Shown here one piece after another: positions 36,674 to 48,400 of a stretch of DNA of 64,000 nt. The DNA comes from Leptobrachium leishanense (taxonomy: Eukaryota > Chordata > Amphibia > Anura > Megophryidae): assembly GCA_009667805.1 (NCBI GenBank), contig CM019069.1, positions 59,637,422-59,701,421 of the forward strand, read 5' to 3'. How positions within the stretch are numbered: the stretch's first letter is position 1; the number at the start of each line of letters is the position of its first letter. A model generated the notes under the pieces. It had not been told where the DNA came from, made no database searches, and worked only from the letters and a program-made list of their open reading frames with translations. Made by a program: the position numbers and the translations under genes.

Positions 36674-36717
36674 GCACCCGACGCGCGTTTCGCCTTGCAC
36701 AGGCTCGTCAGGAGTAC
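36674..36717 (-). ncRNA. Type I hammerhead ribozyme
   Basis: On the minus strand every conserved core position can be placed. Stem I (GUACUC/GGGUGC, six pairs including wobbles) encloses CUGACGA (plus 36705-36711), stem II (GCCU/AGGC, loop GUGCA), GAAA, a one- to two-pair stem III (A-U, C-G with a GCGC loop), and the cleavage dinucleotide UC (36680-36681). Very short stem III is known for hammerheads in Penelope-like elements and other retroelements. Such ribozymes self-cleave the element's RNA. Activity here is predicted from structure only. Confidence 0.78.
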
Positions 36718-36779
36718 TGGGAATGTGAATGAAGTATGCATGTACATTTAAACCCACTTACAAAAAGGTGGAACCCATA

Positions 36780-37184
36780 ATTAGCCAATCAGAATGGTTG
36801 GATGTGTTTGTTGTGTGGTGATTCCGAACAGCTGGCTGATTGGCATAAGACTCGTCCAATCCAACAAAGGTATTAACTGGTGGTCATAGTTACTTAGGCG
36901 ATGACGTGATTGACAGACGCTTCCGCCAAAGGGGTGATTACATAGCATTGTGTGATGCCGAACAGCTGGCTGATTGGCATGAGGCTCATCCAATCCAACA
37001 AAAGCATTAACTGGTGGTCATAGTTACTTGTACGTAAAGCATGAGAGCCAATAATTAAGCGATGACATGATTGACAGCTGCTTCCTTAATGGGGTGATTG
37101 CATAACATTGTGTGATGCCGAGCAGCTGGCTGATTGGCATAAGGCTCATCCAATCCAACAAAGGCATTAACTGATGGTCATAGT
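36780..37184 (+). repeat. ~130-160-bp tandem units beside the hammerhead
   Basis: About three units, each with GCCGAACAGCTGGCTGATTG (near 36826, 36957, 37117), CATCCAATCCAACAAA and AACTGGTGGTCATAGTTACT. A further part-unit continues at 40231-40330, past the inserted hAT copy B. They may be the terminal repeats of a Penelope-like element. Confidence 0.7.
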
Positions 37185-37257
37185 CAGGGGCGTCGTAACG
37201 TGGGGGCGGGGTTTTCGCCCTGCGCCGCGTGTTCGCTCCCTGCGAGCGTCCGAAGCT

Positions 37258-37350
37258 ATGCAGCTTCGGCGCTCACCTGGGGGAAATACGTCACCAGCCG
37301 AGTTCTCGCGAGATCGCGGCTGGTCACGTGGCTCCCCCAGGCGAGCGCCC
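37258..37350. promoter_or_regulatory. CpG-rich palindrome with TCTCGCGAGA box
   Basis: A long imperfect palindrome (GGCGCTCACCTGGGGG on the left, CCCCCAGGCGAGCGCC on the right) is centred on TCTCGCGAGA (37304-37313) beside GGTCACGTGG. TCTCGCGAGA is a known vertebrate core-promoter element. Copy C has the same box at 54949-54958; copy A has lost it. Promoter activity is an inference. Confidence 0.55.
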
Positions 37351-37399
37351 AAGCTCCATGACGCCGGATGCTCAGAGGGAGCAGAACACGCGGCGCAGG

Positions 37400-39985
37400 A
37401 GGTGAGCTGGGGGCATTATCCATGAGCTGGGGCATTATCCATGAGCTGGGGCATTATCCATGAGCAGGGGGCATTATCCATGAGCAGGGGGCATTATCCA
37501 TGAGCTGGGGGCATTATCCATGAGCTGGGGAAATATCCATGAGCTGGGGCATTATTCATGAGCTGGGGCATTATCTATGAGCTGGGGCAATATCCATGAG
37601 CTGGGGGCATTATCCATGAGCTGGGGCATTATCCATGAGCTGGGGCAATGTCCATGAGCTGGGGGCAATATCCATGAGCTGGGGCAATATCATGAGCTGG
37701 GGGCATATATCCATGAGCTGGGGGCATTATCCATGAGCTGGGGCAATATCCATGAGCTGGGGCATGTCCGAGCTGGGGGCATATATCATGAGCTGGGGCA
37801 ACATCCATGAGCTGGGGCAATATCCATGAGCTGGGGCAGTATCCATGAGCTGGGGGCATTATCCATGAGCTGGGGCAGTATCCATGAGCTGGGGCAATGT
37901 CCATGAGCTGGGCAATGTCCATGAGCTGGGGCAGTATCCATGAGCTGGGGCAGTATCCATGAGCTGGGGGCAGTATCCATGAGCTGGGGCATTATCCATG
38001 AGCAGGGGGCAGGGGCCATGGGGCATTATCCATGAGCTGGGGCAATATCCATGAGCTGGGGCATTATCCATGAGCTGGGGCAATATCCATGAGCTGGGGG
38101 CAATATCCATGAGCTGGGGCATTATCCATGAGCTGGGGGCATTATCCATGAGCTGGGGCAGTATCCATGATCTGGGGCAGTATATCCATGAGCTGGGGCA
38201 ATATCCATGAGCTGGGGGCAATATCCATGAGCTGGGGCATTATCCATGAGCAGGGGGCATTATCCATGAGCTGGGGCAGTATCCATGAGCTGGGGGCAGT
38301 ATCCATGAGCTGGGGCATTATCCATGAGCTGGGGCATATCCATGAGCTGGGGCAATGTCCATGAGCTGGGGCAATATCCATGAGCTGGGGCAATATCCAT
38401 GAGCTGGGGCATTGTCCATGAGCTGGGGCAATATCCATGAGCTGGGGCAGTATCCATGAGCAGGGGGCATTATCCATGAGCTGGGGGCATTATCCATGAG
38501 CTGGGGCAGTATCCATGAGCTGGGGCAGTATCCATGAGCTGGGGCATTATCCATGAGCAGGGGGCAGGGGCCATGGGGCATTATCCATGAGCTGGGGCAA
38601 TATCCATGAGCTGGGGCATTATCCATGAGCTGGGGCAATATCCATGAGCTGGGGCAATATCCATGAGCTGGGGCATTATCCATGAGCTGGGGCATTATCC
38701 ATGAGCTGGGGCAGTATCCATGATCTGGGGCAGTATATCCATGAGCTGGGGCATATCCATGAGCTGGGGGCAATATCCATGAGCTGGGGCATTATCCATG
38801 AGCTGGGGGCATTATCCATGAGCTGGGGCAGTATCCATGAGCAGGGGGCATTATCCATGAGCTGGGGCATTATCCATGAGCTGGGGCAGTATCCATGAGC
38901 TGGGGGCAGTATCCATGAGCGGGCATTATCCATGAGCAGGGGGCAGGGGCCATGGGGCATTATCCATGAGCTGGGGCAATATCCATGAGCTGGGGCATTA
39001 TCCATGAGCTGGGGCAATATCCATGAGCTGGGGCAATATCCATGAGCTGGGGGCAATATCCATGAGCTGGGGCATTATCCATGAGCTGGGGCATTATCCA
39101 TGAGCTGGGGCAGTATCCATGATCTGGGGCAGTATATCCATGAGCTGGGGCAATATCCATGAGCTGGGGGCAATATCCATGAGCTGGGGCATTATCCATG
39201 AGCTGGGGGCATTATCCATGAGCTGGGGCAGTATCCATGATCTGGGGCAGTATATCCATGAGCTGGGGCAGTATATCCATGAGCTGGGGCATTATCCATG
39301 AGCTGGGGCAGTATCCATAAGCTGGTGGCATTATCCATGAGCTGGGGGCATTATCCATGAGCTGGGGCATTATCCATGAGCTGGGGCAGTATCCATGAGC
39401 TGGGGCATTATCCATGAGCTGGGGCAGTATCCATGAGCTGGGGCATTATCCATGAGCTGGGGCATTATCCATGAGCTGGGGCATATCCATGAGCTTGGGC
39501 AGTATATTCATGTGCTGGGGCAGTATCCATGTGCTGGGGCATATCCATGAGAGCTACTGGGGCATATCCATGAGCTGGGGGCAATATCCATGAGAGCTGC
39601 TGGGGCATATCCATGAGAGCTCCTGGGGCATATCCATGAGAGCTGGGGCATATCCATGTGTGCTGGGGGCAGTATCCATGTGTGCTGGGGGCAGTATCCA
39701 TGTGTGCTTGGGGCAGTATCCATGTGTGCTGATCCATGAGAGCTGGGGCAATATCCATGTGTGAGCTGGTCTGGGGGCAATATATCCATGTGTGAGCTGG
39801 TCTGGGGGCAATATATCCATATGTGAGCTGGGGCAATATATATCCATGTGTGAGCTGCTGGGGGCAATATATAATTGTGAACTGGGGCAATATATCCATA
39901 TGCGAGCTGGGGGCAATATATATCCATGGGTGAGCTGCTGGGGGCAATATATCCAGAGCTGCTGGGGGGCAATATATATCCATGT
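37400..39985 (+). repeat. 19-20-bp minisatellite of copy B
   Basis: More than 100 units of the type GAGCTGGGGCATTATCCAT, with one extra G or a TAT insertion in variants. A larger block containing GAGCAGGGGGCAGGGGCCAT recurs near 38001, 38553 and 38934, so the array has a higher-order period of about 380-550 bp. Long open frames on both strands are by-products. Confidence 0.95.
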
Positions 39986-40330
39986 GTGCTTTCACTGCCT
40001 TCGAACAGGCACCGTACTTGCTGGCAGTTGGCAAAAATTTGTGTGAGCATATGAGAGAGCTCCACAGCAATAAACCTCACTGTAATGTGCGCTGTGTGTA
40101 TGAGCATTCAGTGTTATATGGGAGTACTGATTTAGGAGTAAGAGTAGTTAAAAAAAATCCGTAAAACTCGGGGGGGGGGTGACACCATAAATTAACGCAC
40201 CGGGTGACACCAACCCTAGTGACGCCACTGGTCATAGTTACTTATATATTATACATGAGAGCCAATGATTAGGCGATGACGTGATTGACAGCCGCTTCCA
40301 CCAATGGGGTGAGTGCATAACACTGTGATC

Positions 40331-40636
40331 AAAATGCCCGGCGTATTGTACAGGAGGAGATCACGTTCTTGTAAAATGATAGTAATCTCTATGCGGTTAT
40401 AAAAGATAGATGAAAGCAGAGACATATTCAATGAGTGGAGTAATTTAACCGCTAACTCACCAATATGGATTACGATACTTTTATTTACTGTCATGTGACC
40501 GCTTTCCAATAAACAATTTAGGATTTTGCTGAGAGCCTGCCCAATTTATGATAACATTGAAATGTATGGCCAGACACCCCATTTACCCACTGCACAGGCC
40601 TGCACACACACACACAAACACCAGACCTAAGATATA
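40331..40636. other. Non-coding spacer
   Basis: Nothing recognised beyond a short CA run near 40605. Confidence 0.45.
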
Positions 40637-40727
40637 TACACTCACTGACCACTTTATTAGGCACACCTTGCTAGTACTGAAGTGCGATGAACGGTGACAT
40701 TTCGGTGCTCACTGAATAACCCCTTAA
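40637..40727. repeat. Two transposon end fragments
   Basis: 40637-40674 (ACTCACTGACCACTTTATTA and following) looks like one inverted end of a Tc1/mariner-type element. 40675-40727 ends TGAATAACCCC, a right end of the GGGTTATTC family. Neither has a partner end nearby. Confidence 0.5.
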
Positions 40728-41866
40728 ATCTTCCCTCCTCCACCTTATTACTGTTAAATAATGTAGATTAAATGAACAAGAGCCACAAAGCAAATGTTGC
40801 ATCATGGAAAAATATACAAAATGGAAACAATAGATCAAAACCTTACTTTATTGTACCTTTTCTTTTATACGCAATTAATTTAAACAAAGAAAAAAACAGC
40901 ATGTGTTTTTTTTTGTAATGCACAGCAATCTAGTTACAGTTTATGTAAGTGGTAGCATCCCTTTAACTGCTTCCTTCAAGTTAGAGAGGTATGCCTGTGT
41001 ATTGACAGTACAGGGAGGAACGCCATAAGATTGATACCTGTACGTTCCAGCATTGTAACAATTCCTATTCTCTACCATTCTTGAGGAGCTGTCAACATCT
41101 GCATCATTAAACATCTGTTTCTTTTTTGCGCAAATCTAGACAATCTGATAACATCTATATTGCCATTGTTCTTGACTGGTGCCAAATTTAGAAATTAGCA
41201 CTTGCTTTCGTATGTTAAAAAAAATGCAAAACTCTGTTGTCATAGCAACTTTTCAAGGAATATCTGAAAATCTGGCCAAGCTTTAGCATTCAGAACACAT
41301 TTGCATATCCTGTGCAGCCCTGTGAACAATTTTTCTTGTGTCATTACACAACCGGCCTGCAATTGTGTGACTTCTTCTAACCCTTTGTGTGTAAAAATAT
41401 GAATGGCCTTATAAAGCTTTGATATTTTACTAATTCTATGCTTAATCTCAGCTGGGCACTGGCAAACATTAAAAATGGAAACAAATTACCAAAACCCTAC
41501 AAATAGAGCCAGTGATTTATCCATACACCTAGGGGGCAGCCCAACACAGGAACAGGTTCTCATGCTTCCTTGTGGCCAGGCTGGGCGGAAAAGAGAACAG
41601 CCAGCGCACTCGCTGGGCCTGCACATTGAGCTCGAACTCCATCTGCTGATGGGACTGCACCTCTGACATGCAGAAATGCCTCTTACTACCAAGGTTATCT
41701 CTGCAGGTTGGAGGGGGTTCCATGATCTGTCTCTGTCACGGTCTCTGTCTCTTGCATATTTGCCCTAATTGTGGTATAAGAAAACAAGCGTAGTAGTGGA
41801 AAGACAATCTTATGCTTTTAAACCGAGAGCAAATACAATACAAATACAAATTCTGCTGGACATTTA
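40728..41866. other. Non-coding spacer
   Basis: Nothing recognised. Short frames near 41475-41720 carry no known motif. Confidence 0.5.
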
Positions 41867-42610
41867 TTTATAAAGGATTTTTACCAGGAAGGATACATTG
41901 AGATTTCTCTCGTTTTCAAGTATGTCCTGGGTTCAAGAACATTAAAATGTTACAGAAATACAAAGTAATACAATGCAAGATATAAAAATAACAAAAAAAA
42001 CACAAATATACAGATTAACAGAAAATAAATATGGAGGAAATAAAGTCATTATGTTACATGTTTACAGGTGCATTCTGTATTGAGGTATGTTAATAGGGAG
42101 CTCTTGAGTGACTTTAGACTGGGGGAAGATTTGATGGCATCTGGGAGGTTATTCCATATTTGCGGTGCTCTGTAGGAAAATGAGGATCGAGACACTGTCT
42201 TTTTGTATTGTGGTATTGCAAGTAAGGTGCTGGTCCTGGATCTGAGGTTATAGGTTGAGGGAACTGCTGGAGGAAGCAGTCTATTCAGGTAGGGTGGCAG
42301 CTTCCCAGAAAAGATCTTAAACACCAGGTTGGAAAGGTGAAGGGTACGTTTATACTCCAGTGACGGACAGTTTAGCTCTTTTAACATGTCACAATGGTGG
42401 GTCATGTAGTTACATTGTAGCGCAAAGTGGCAGCATGAGTTATACAATGTGGTAAGTTTCTGAAGGTGTGTTTGCGGGGCTGCTGCATACACTACATCTC
42501 CATATTCAATAGCTGGCATGCGAGATTCAGGTGGATTAAGGCCTGTAATGTGTGTACAGTGAATACAGGTTTATTTTTCTTCGTTGTTTTGGTAACTAGA
42601 GTGTTTGCCA
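41867..42610 (-). mobile_element. LINE, CR1/L2 superclade, 5'-truncated
   Basis: The last part of a reverse transcriptase (42049-42519) is followed on the minus strand by a 3' tail at 41867-41990. The tail is the same as at 18952-19128 and shares the AAGGATACATTGAGATTTCT motif (complemented) with the SINE at 1127. The 5' end fades near 42610. Confidence 0.8.
42049..42519 (-). pseudogene. LINE reverse transcriptase C-terminal region
   Basis: The 156-codon frame holds an IEYGDVVY block, a THHCDMLKEL block, YNLRSR, then FSYRAPQIWNNLPDAIK and SLKSLKSSLLTYL. This order (Y-D-VY; THH; YNLRS; SFSYRAPQIWNNLP; F/LK..L..YL) is characteristic of the C-terminal region of CR1/L2-type LINE proteins. The frame is open to its stop at 42049, so this copy is fairly young, but the catalytic core and endonuclease were never inserted. 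The start shown is only the first Met in the surviving frame. Confidence 0.82.
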
Positions 42611-43303
42611 TTTGTATATTTTTATACCACTTTAAGCTGTAATATATAATAAAATTGCTTGTGGATGTTACAAAAATGGCATTTTGCTTTACACATCCAC
42701 AAAATCAGACACTGTCAGAATCCTTCATCCCCTCTTCCAGACAAAATTTCTCAAGCTTTTGTGGACTACTTTACATCCCTATATTTTCTACAGTCTTCAG
42801 AGAGAAACTAGAAACAGCAATGTTAAAAAGGGGGGGGTATTAGGAATTATCATAGGGTCATTATAGCTAAGGTCCTGACTTCTTCTGCTTTGGAACAGTG
42901 TGTGTATATATACTGGATATAGATTTTGAGCAAGTGAACAGTCATGCAGCACACCTGCTCGTGGTGACCTCCCATTCTCTGAGATGTGGGAAAGTGGCAG
43001 CTGAATTGTGAATCTTCCCGTGTTACCCACCTGTCATGCAATGATATCAGCCGATAGATTCCAAAATCAACTTGCTGGACAGCATAGATACCAGGAAGCG
43101 GAATAGAAGGTGTACAGACTTTTCTGTAAACTTTTACAGTTTCTTTAAAACCTAATTTCTTGAAATCCATAAATAAAGACAAGAACTTGATAATCCATGC
43201 AATATTTACATGTGTAGACAGCAAGATTTAATCTGTTAAAGCATCACTGTTCATGTTTTGTACACACTTTTCCTCAAACGCAAAGACCTCTTGACAATAA
43301 TGA
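42611..43303. other. Non-coding spacer
   Basis: Nothing recognised; a G-run is near 42830. Confidence 0.5.
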
Positions 43304-43307
43304 TTTA

Positions 43308-43625
43308 GGGAGGAGGCACACGAGCATACTGTACTGTGTCCGTTACAGACGCACTTTTTCACGGAAGATATTGTGAGTACTGCATAAAGTGCGTCCGTAA
43401 CGTCTGATGTCTCCACACCCAAGGAAAATACACGGTGGCGTTGTTTCTGCGTCCATTAAGCTTTTTCATGTCTATGTTGTTTTGTGTCCGTAGCTATATG
43501 CGTTGCCTGTCTGTGTGCGCAGGTGCTTTGTGTGGTGGGTTTCAGTGACTCCTTTTATAAAGCTACGACGGACGGCAAACAGTACGGTCAGACGGACGCA
43601 AAACGTTTGCTAGTGTGCCGCCAGC
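43308..43625. mobile_element. Harbinger-like MITE, third subfamily
   Basis: Ends GGGAGGAGGCACACGAGCA and TGCTAGTGTGCCGCCAGC, flanked by TTTA on both sides (43304-43307, 43626-43629; equally a TTA duplication with one more terminal base). The interior is rich in GTCCGT words like the other copies. Confidence 0.72.
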
Positions 43626-43659
43626 TTTAAAGATTGAGAAATACAATAGGTAAAGACAG

Positions 43660-44360
43660 TGTCACGAGCCTGGCAGAGGGGAATAGGGTATGAGCCCGAT
43701 GTGCGGTGATAAACAAGCTGAGCCACGTAGATAAAGTAAAAAGGGGGTTTATTGTAAATATACAACAATATGGACAGGGCAGGAATGGAGATGTCTGGGG
43801 AGGCAATGCAGGGAGGAACCAGACACAGGGAAACACTGAGGGAAAACACAGCAGGAGACTTACATACAACACGAGACAGGAAACAGAGGGCACAGGAGGC
43901 TTGTCAGCGGGCACAGGATGCTTGGCAGCAGCGGGCACTGGATGCTTGGTAGCAGCGGGCACTGGATGCTCGGTAGCAGTGGGCACTGGATGCTTGGTAG
44001 CAGCGGGCAGTATACGTGGGTAATATAGTCCATGCAATAGGTCGTGGCAGGCGGCTGGCAAACGTAGTCAATGTTCAAAGCAGGAAGTCGGTACACGGGG
44101 AATCAATAATAGTAGAGGATGGGAACAGGTCTAGAAGGAAGGCTACCAGGGAATACGTGAGACAATGCAGCACTGGATCATGGGTGCTCCACCCTTATAA
44201 AGGAAATGACAGGTCTATTAGTGGTAGCACCTGAAGTTCACACAGCCTGAGGGAAAGTGCAAGGTGGCGTAGCCAGAGAGATGCTGTATTGATCCATTCA
44301 GGAGGGTACAGTACCACCTTTGGCCTTCTTGCCACGGCGGCGACGGCGTGAACCGTGACA
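43660..44360 (-). mobile_element. Solo LTR
   Basis: Ends TGTCACGAGCC and CGTGAACCGTGACA with exact 5-bp duplications GACAG (43655-43659, 44361-44365). A minus-strand AATAAA near 43750 suggests minus orientation. About four 24-bp units (GGATGCTTGGTAGCAGCGGG type) lie at 43905-44010. No internal coding region. A Ty3-type LTR is likely. Confidence 0.82.
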
Positions 44361-44639
44361 GACAGACACTTTAATGAAGTGAGAGGATTAAGAGTAATCA
44401 AGGCAGGAGACCTATTCCTCATGATCTACCTGGCAGGACAAATTAAAATGTATACTGCGACGGATGACGTAATATATAGATTCTGCCCTATCCAATGGCA
44501 CATCAATTGACCATGTTCGACTCACGGGGACAGAGATACAGTGTTCTGATGGAAGTGGGGTAAACTGGATGCTGATTTCTGGGGGGGGCACATGGGTGGG
44601 CAATGGTGCTATCCTGTAGAGACTACTCAGGCTAATGTA

Positions 44640-46272
44640 CAGTCAGGTCCAGAAATATTGGGACATTTACACAATTCTAACATCTTTGGCTCTATACGCC
44701 ACCACAATGGAGTTGGAATGGAACAAACACAATGTGCTTTAACTGCAGATTGTCATCTTTAATTTGAGGGTATGTACATCCAACTCAGGTGAATGGTGAA
44801 CAGCAGTTTGCAGATGTGCCTCCCACTTGTTAAGGAACCAAAAGTAATGGGACAATTGGCTTCTCAGCTGTTCCATGGCCAGGTGTGTGATATTCCCTCA
44901 TTACCCCAATTTCAATGTGCAGATAAAAGGCCCAGAGTTCATTTCAAGTGTGCTATTTGCATTTGGTATCTGTTTCTGTCAACTCTCAAGATGAGATCCA
45001 AAGAGCTGTTACTATCAGTGAAGCAAGCCATCATTCGGCTGAAGAAACAAAACAAACCCATCAGAGAGATAGCAAGAACATTAGGCGTGGCCAAAACAAC
45101 TGTTTGGAACATTCTCAAAAAGAAGGAATGCACCGGTGAGCTCACCAACACCAAAAGACCCGGGAGACCACGGAAAACAACTGTGGTGGATGACCGAAGA
45201 ATTCTTTCCCTGGTGAAGAAAACACCCTTCACAACAGTTGGCCAGATCAAGAACACTCTCCAGGAGGTAGGTGTATGTGTGTCAAAGTCAACAATCAAGA
45301 GAAGACTTCACCAGAGTGAATACAGAGGGTTCACCACAATATGTAAACCATTGGTGATCCTCAAAAACAGGAATTCCAGATTAGAGTTTGCCAAACAACA
45401 CCTAACAAAGCCTTCACAGTTCTGGAACAAGATCCTATGGACAGATGAGACCAAGATCAACTTGTAACCAGAGTGATGGGAAGAGAAGAGTATGGAGAAG
45501 GAAAGGAACTGCTCATGATCCTAAGCATACCACCTCATCAGTGAAGCATGGTGGTGGTAGTGTCATGGCGTGGGCATGTATGGCTGCCAATGGAACTGGT
45601 TCTCTTGTATTTATTGATGATGTGACTGCTGACAAAAGCAGCAGGATGAATTCTGAAGTGTTTCAGGCAATATTATCTGCTCACATTCAGCCAAATGCTG
45701 CAGAACTCATTGGGCGGCGCTGATGGACAATGACCCAAAACATACTGCAAAAGCAACCAAAGAGTTTTTGAAGGGACAGAAGAGGAATGTTATGCAATGG
45801 CCAAGTCAATCACCTGACCTGAATCCCATTGAGCATGCATTTCACTTGCTGAAGACAAAACTGAAGGGAAAATGCCCCAAGAACAAGCAGGAACTGAAGA
45901 CAGTTGCAGTAGAGGCCTGGCAGAGCATCACCAGGGATGAAACCCAGCGTCTGGTGATGTCTATGCTTTCCAGACTTCAGGCTGTGATTGACTGCAAAGG
46001 ATTTGCAACCAAGTATTAAGAAGGGAAAGTTTGATTTATGATTATTATTCTGTCCCATTACTTTTGGTCCCTTAACAAGTGGGAGGCACATCTGCAAACT
46101 GCTGTAAGTCCTACACCGTTCACCTGAGTTGGAAGTACATACCCTCAAATTAAAGCTGACAGTCTGCAGTTAAAGCACATTGTGTTTGTTTCATTCCAAC
46201 TCCATTGTGGTCGTGTATAGAGCCAAAGATGTTAGAATTGTGTCGACGTCCCATTATTTCTGGACCTGACTG
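44640..46272 (+). mobile_element. Tc1-type transposon with ~225-bp inverted ends
   Basis: CAGTCAGGTCCAGAAATATT on the left and its complement on the right, flanked by TA (44638-44639, 46273-46274). Similarity between the ends continues inward for about 225 bp, with an inner repeat around AACCAAAAGTAATGGGACA / TGTCCCATTACTTTTGGTCC. The size (1633 bp) is that of a full-length Tc1 element. Confidence 0.92.
44991..46019 (+). pseudogene. Tc1 transposase with two frameshifts
   Basis: A cut-and-paste DDE transposase. The Met at 44991 starts MRSKELLLSVKQAIIRL, matching the usual N-terminal helix-turn-helix; an upstream in-frame Met at 44793 lies in the inverted end and is unlikely. Two DNA-binding helix sets, a GRPRK linker, then WTDETK (first D), HGGGSVMAWAC, DNDPKHTAK (second D) and SPDLNPIEHAF (E, DD34E spacing) are present. 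A one-base insertion at the TAA at 45465-45467 shifts the frame. A compensating shift near 45720 restores it just before DNDPKH. All catalytic residues survive, but the protein cannot be made intact. Confidence 0.92.
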
Positions 46273-47756
46273 TAACAATTTGTGTGTAAAAAAAATACAA
46301 TATTCTTCATAAAATAACTTGTCGACATAACAAGTGGAAAATAAAATGAAAATGCATGGCCTTGCAGTACTTCCGTATTGAGGCGATCTATCTTTCTTAT
46401 ATTTGTCTTGCTAAATGCTCTCCAGAATTATGTGATGATAGAGGTATAGAGCCTAGTATGAGATTAGCCACCTGTGGACAGCATATTAGCCGCTACTATT
46501 ATAGAACCATACAAACCTAAGATTGGCGCATGGTGTATGTTTGGTGTTTAGCCACTTTGTTTTTATTTATGGGTATGGTTTCTTGCCAGATTTATGTATT
46601 TGTTGCACCTTTTAGACATAATAATAAAAGATACGTTATATTGCCCTCTAGTGGGGAACTAGGACAGCTGTTTTGCAAATCCTTGTTATGTACTGTATAT
46701 ATGCTTGTTTCTGGGTTTATCCCTTTGTTCTTCCCACATTGGGTTGGGGCACATTAGTGAAGAGCACATGCATCGAGTCACTACTATTTAGTCACAACAC
46801 TGGCTCTCCAGTAATTGCGTAGTAATTCAAATAGATGGGTGCAAATAATAAGTAAAATAGAATTATGATGATAAAGGAAAAATGCTAATATCATAGACAA
46901 AAAGATGAAAAAAATCTAATTTATGATGTAGATAAAAATTAACTCTATGTTTTAGAATTTCTATCCATCATCCCAAACTCCAGAGACAGGGGTCTGGCTC
47001 AGCTCACTATCCAGATGTTTCATGTTCAAATCACCATTTATCTCCTTGTAACTTACAGTGAGTTAAGGTTTAAACATTAAGCAGATGGGCAGAAAGACCA
47101 CTCCAGACCCACAATTTGTTGCTTTCCACCAGCTGCCAGTTTTTCCTGTTACACAGGTGGAGTTGCAAAATATTTAACTTTCTGACTTCCATTACATAAA
47201 ATAGATGATGGTTTTACAATCTTCCACACTCTGCAGCACAGTGCGTACAGACCCGGCCTGGACACTGAGCACCCTTGGCTGTTGTCCAGTGGGCCATAAT
47301 ATCAGCCTGCCTAGTGGCAAGCCTCAAACACTGTCCACATATGGGTCTGTCTTTTGGGCTCCAGACTTCTTATTCTTGACACACCACCAGTGGGGCCGGT
47401 GGGGAATGCGTATCTTGATATGGTTTCATATAGGCTTCACATTCCCTAATAAAGGAGTGAGGATAACAATGTCCCCCATGCCACAGCAAGAATAGTGGTG
47501 TTCGTTCGATACAGTGGTGAATTAGATTATGATTGAATCCCCTACGCTGAAAATAAAGACAGTAATGTGGGCTGAATGCAGTCACTCTGTTTAAATGTTT
47601 ACCCTACATCGTACAAGTTAATTCTGATAGGACCCTTTAACTTAATTTGACAAAACAAATTTGTTAAACATGGCAATTTCTTTTCATTGAAATTTTGAGA
47701 ATGCAAGCTGGGTGGAATCTTCATCTGTGGGGTCCTGAAGAAAAGGCTATAAGATA
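46273..47756. other. Non-coding spacer
   Basis: No gene, repeat end or RNA recognised. Confidence 0.5.
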
Positions 47757-48179
47757 GGCTAGGGTCAGACGAACGCATTTTTCGCATCGTCCGTAAAAAA
47801 GTGCGTCCGAACGCATTGACATACTTTTTCACGGAATACGCAATAGCGGTCATACGATGCGCAATTACGGCCGTGATTTCATACGGATCCAAAACAGGAA
47901 ACTTTGTCTGTCTGGACGTTATGTTGGCCGGACTTGAGCAGCGTCTGACGTCTCCTAATCACGCACACACGCCGCTATGCGGACGCAGTGCACTCTGTAC
48001 GTCAGTACTAGCGGTTTCACGTTCTTGCGAAAATGCGTTTGCCGTCTGCGTTGCGCGGCCGAACTTTCGTGCGGCCGTACTTCGTGTGTGGGTCTGCGTT
48101 GGACGTCATTTGCTGCTACCACGGCCGTCATAAAGTGCGGATAAACGCAAGTTCGCACTGTGTTCGTCTGACCCCAGCC
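47757..48179. mobile_element. Harbinger-like MITE, copy 6
   Basis: Ends GGCTAGGGTCAGACGAACGC and GTTCGTCTGACCCCAGCC; left flank ATA, right flank TTA, so the duplication is imperfect. It is an inverted relative of copy 3 in most of its interior. Confidence 0.8.
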
Positions 48180-48203
48180 TTAATGAGTCGAGTATGAAGT
48201 GTT

Positions 48204-48400
48204 TTTATTCCATGTTTTAAAACAAGAAGCAGGTGGGTAGTGAGACAATCCTTACTAAACCCAATTTTTCTCACTACTAACCGGCTCATATTGTTAAAAA
48301 AAAAAAAAGACACTGTTGCCACCATGCCTGTTTTAATGATTTACAAGCCTCTTACAGATCAAGAGAAAAAATTTTTGTAAATTGGTATTCACACCACATA
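48204..48400 (+). repeat. ~195-bp satellite unit, left of Penelope complex
   Basis: One unit: TTTTAAAACAAGAAGCAGG, a hairpin (GGTGGGTAGTGAG ... CTCACTACTAACCGGC), then AATGATTTACAAGCCTC. The same unit occurs at 63722-63916 and in part at 63290-63384 and 63917-64000, on the other side of the 14.7-kb insertion. Confidence 0.8.

Larger units (their letters stand above)
37185..40230 (+). mobile_element. Minisatellite-bearing hAT-type element, copy B
   Basis: Ends CAGGGGCGTC and GACGCCACTG, with exact 8-bp duplications GTCATAGT (37177-37184, 40231-40238). Same plan and orientation as copy A, but without the subterminal hairpin and with a longer minisatellite. The right-hand conserved block is at 39985-40165. 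No transposase. Confidence 0.9.

Noticed and set aside
37629..39415. Series of MDxAPAHGYCPSS-like open frames in copy B
   Set aside because: They are translations of the 19-20 bp array and jump frame with each unit-length change.
37400..39985. CRISPR array
   Set aside because: Regular short repeats are present, but there are no unique spacers of constant size and no cas genes; the context is a eukaryotic transposon.
41475..41723. Possible exon with frames on both strands
   Set aside because: No splice-site pair, homologous motif or frame consistency could be recognised.
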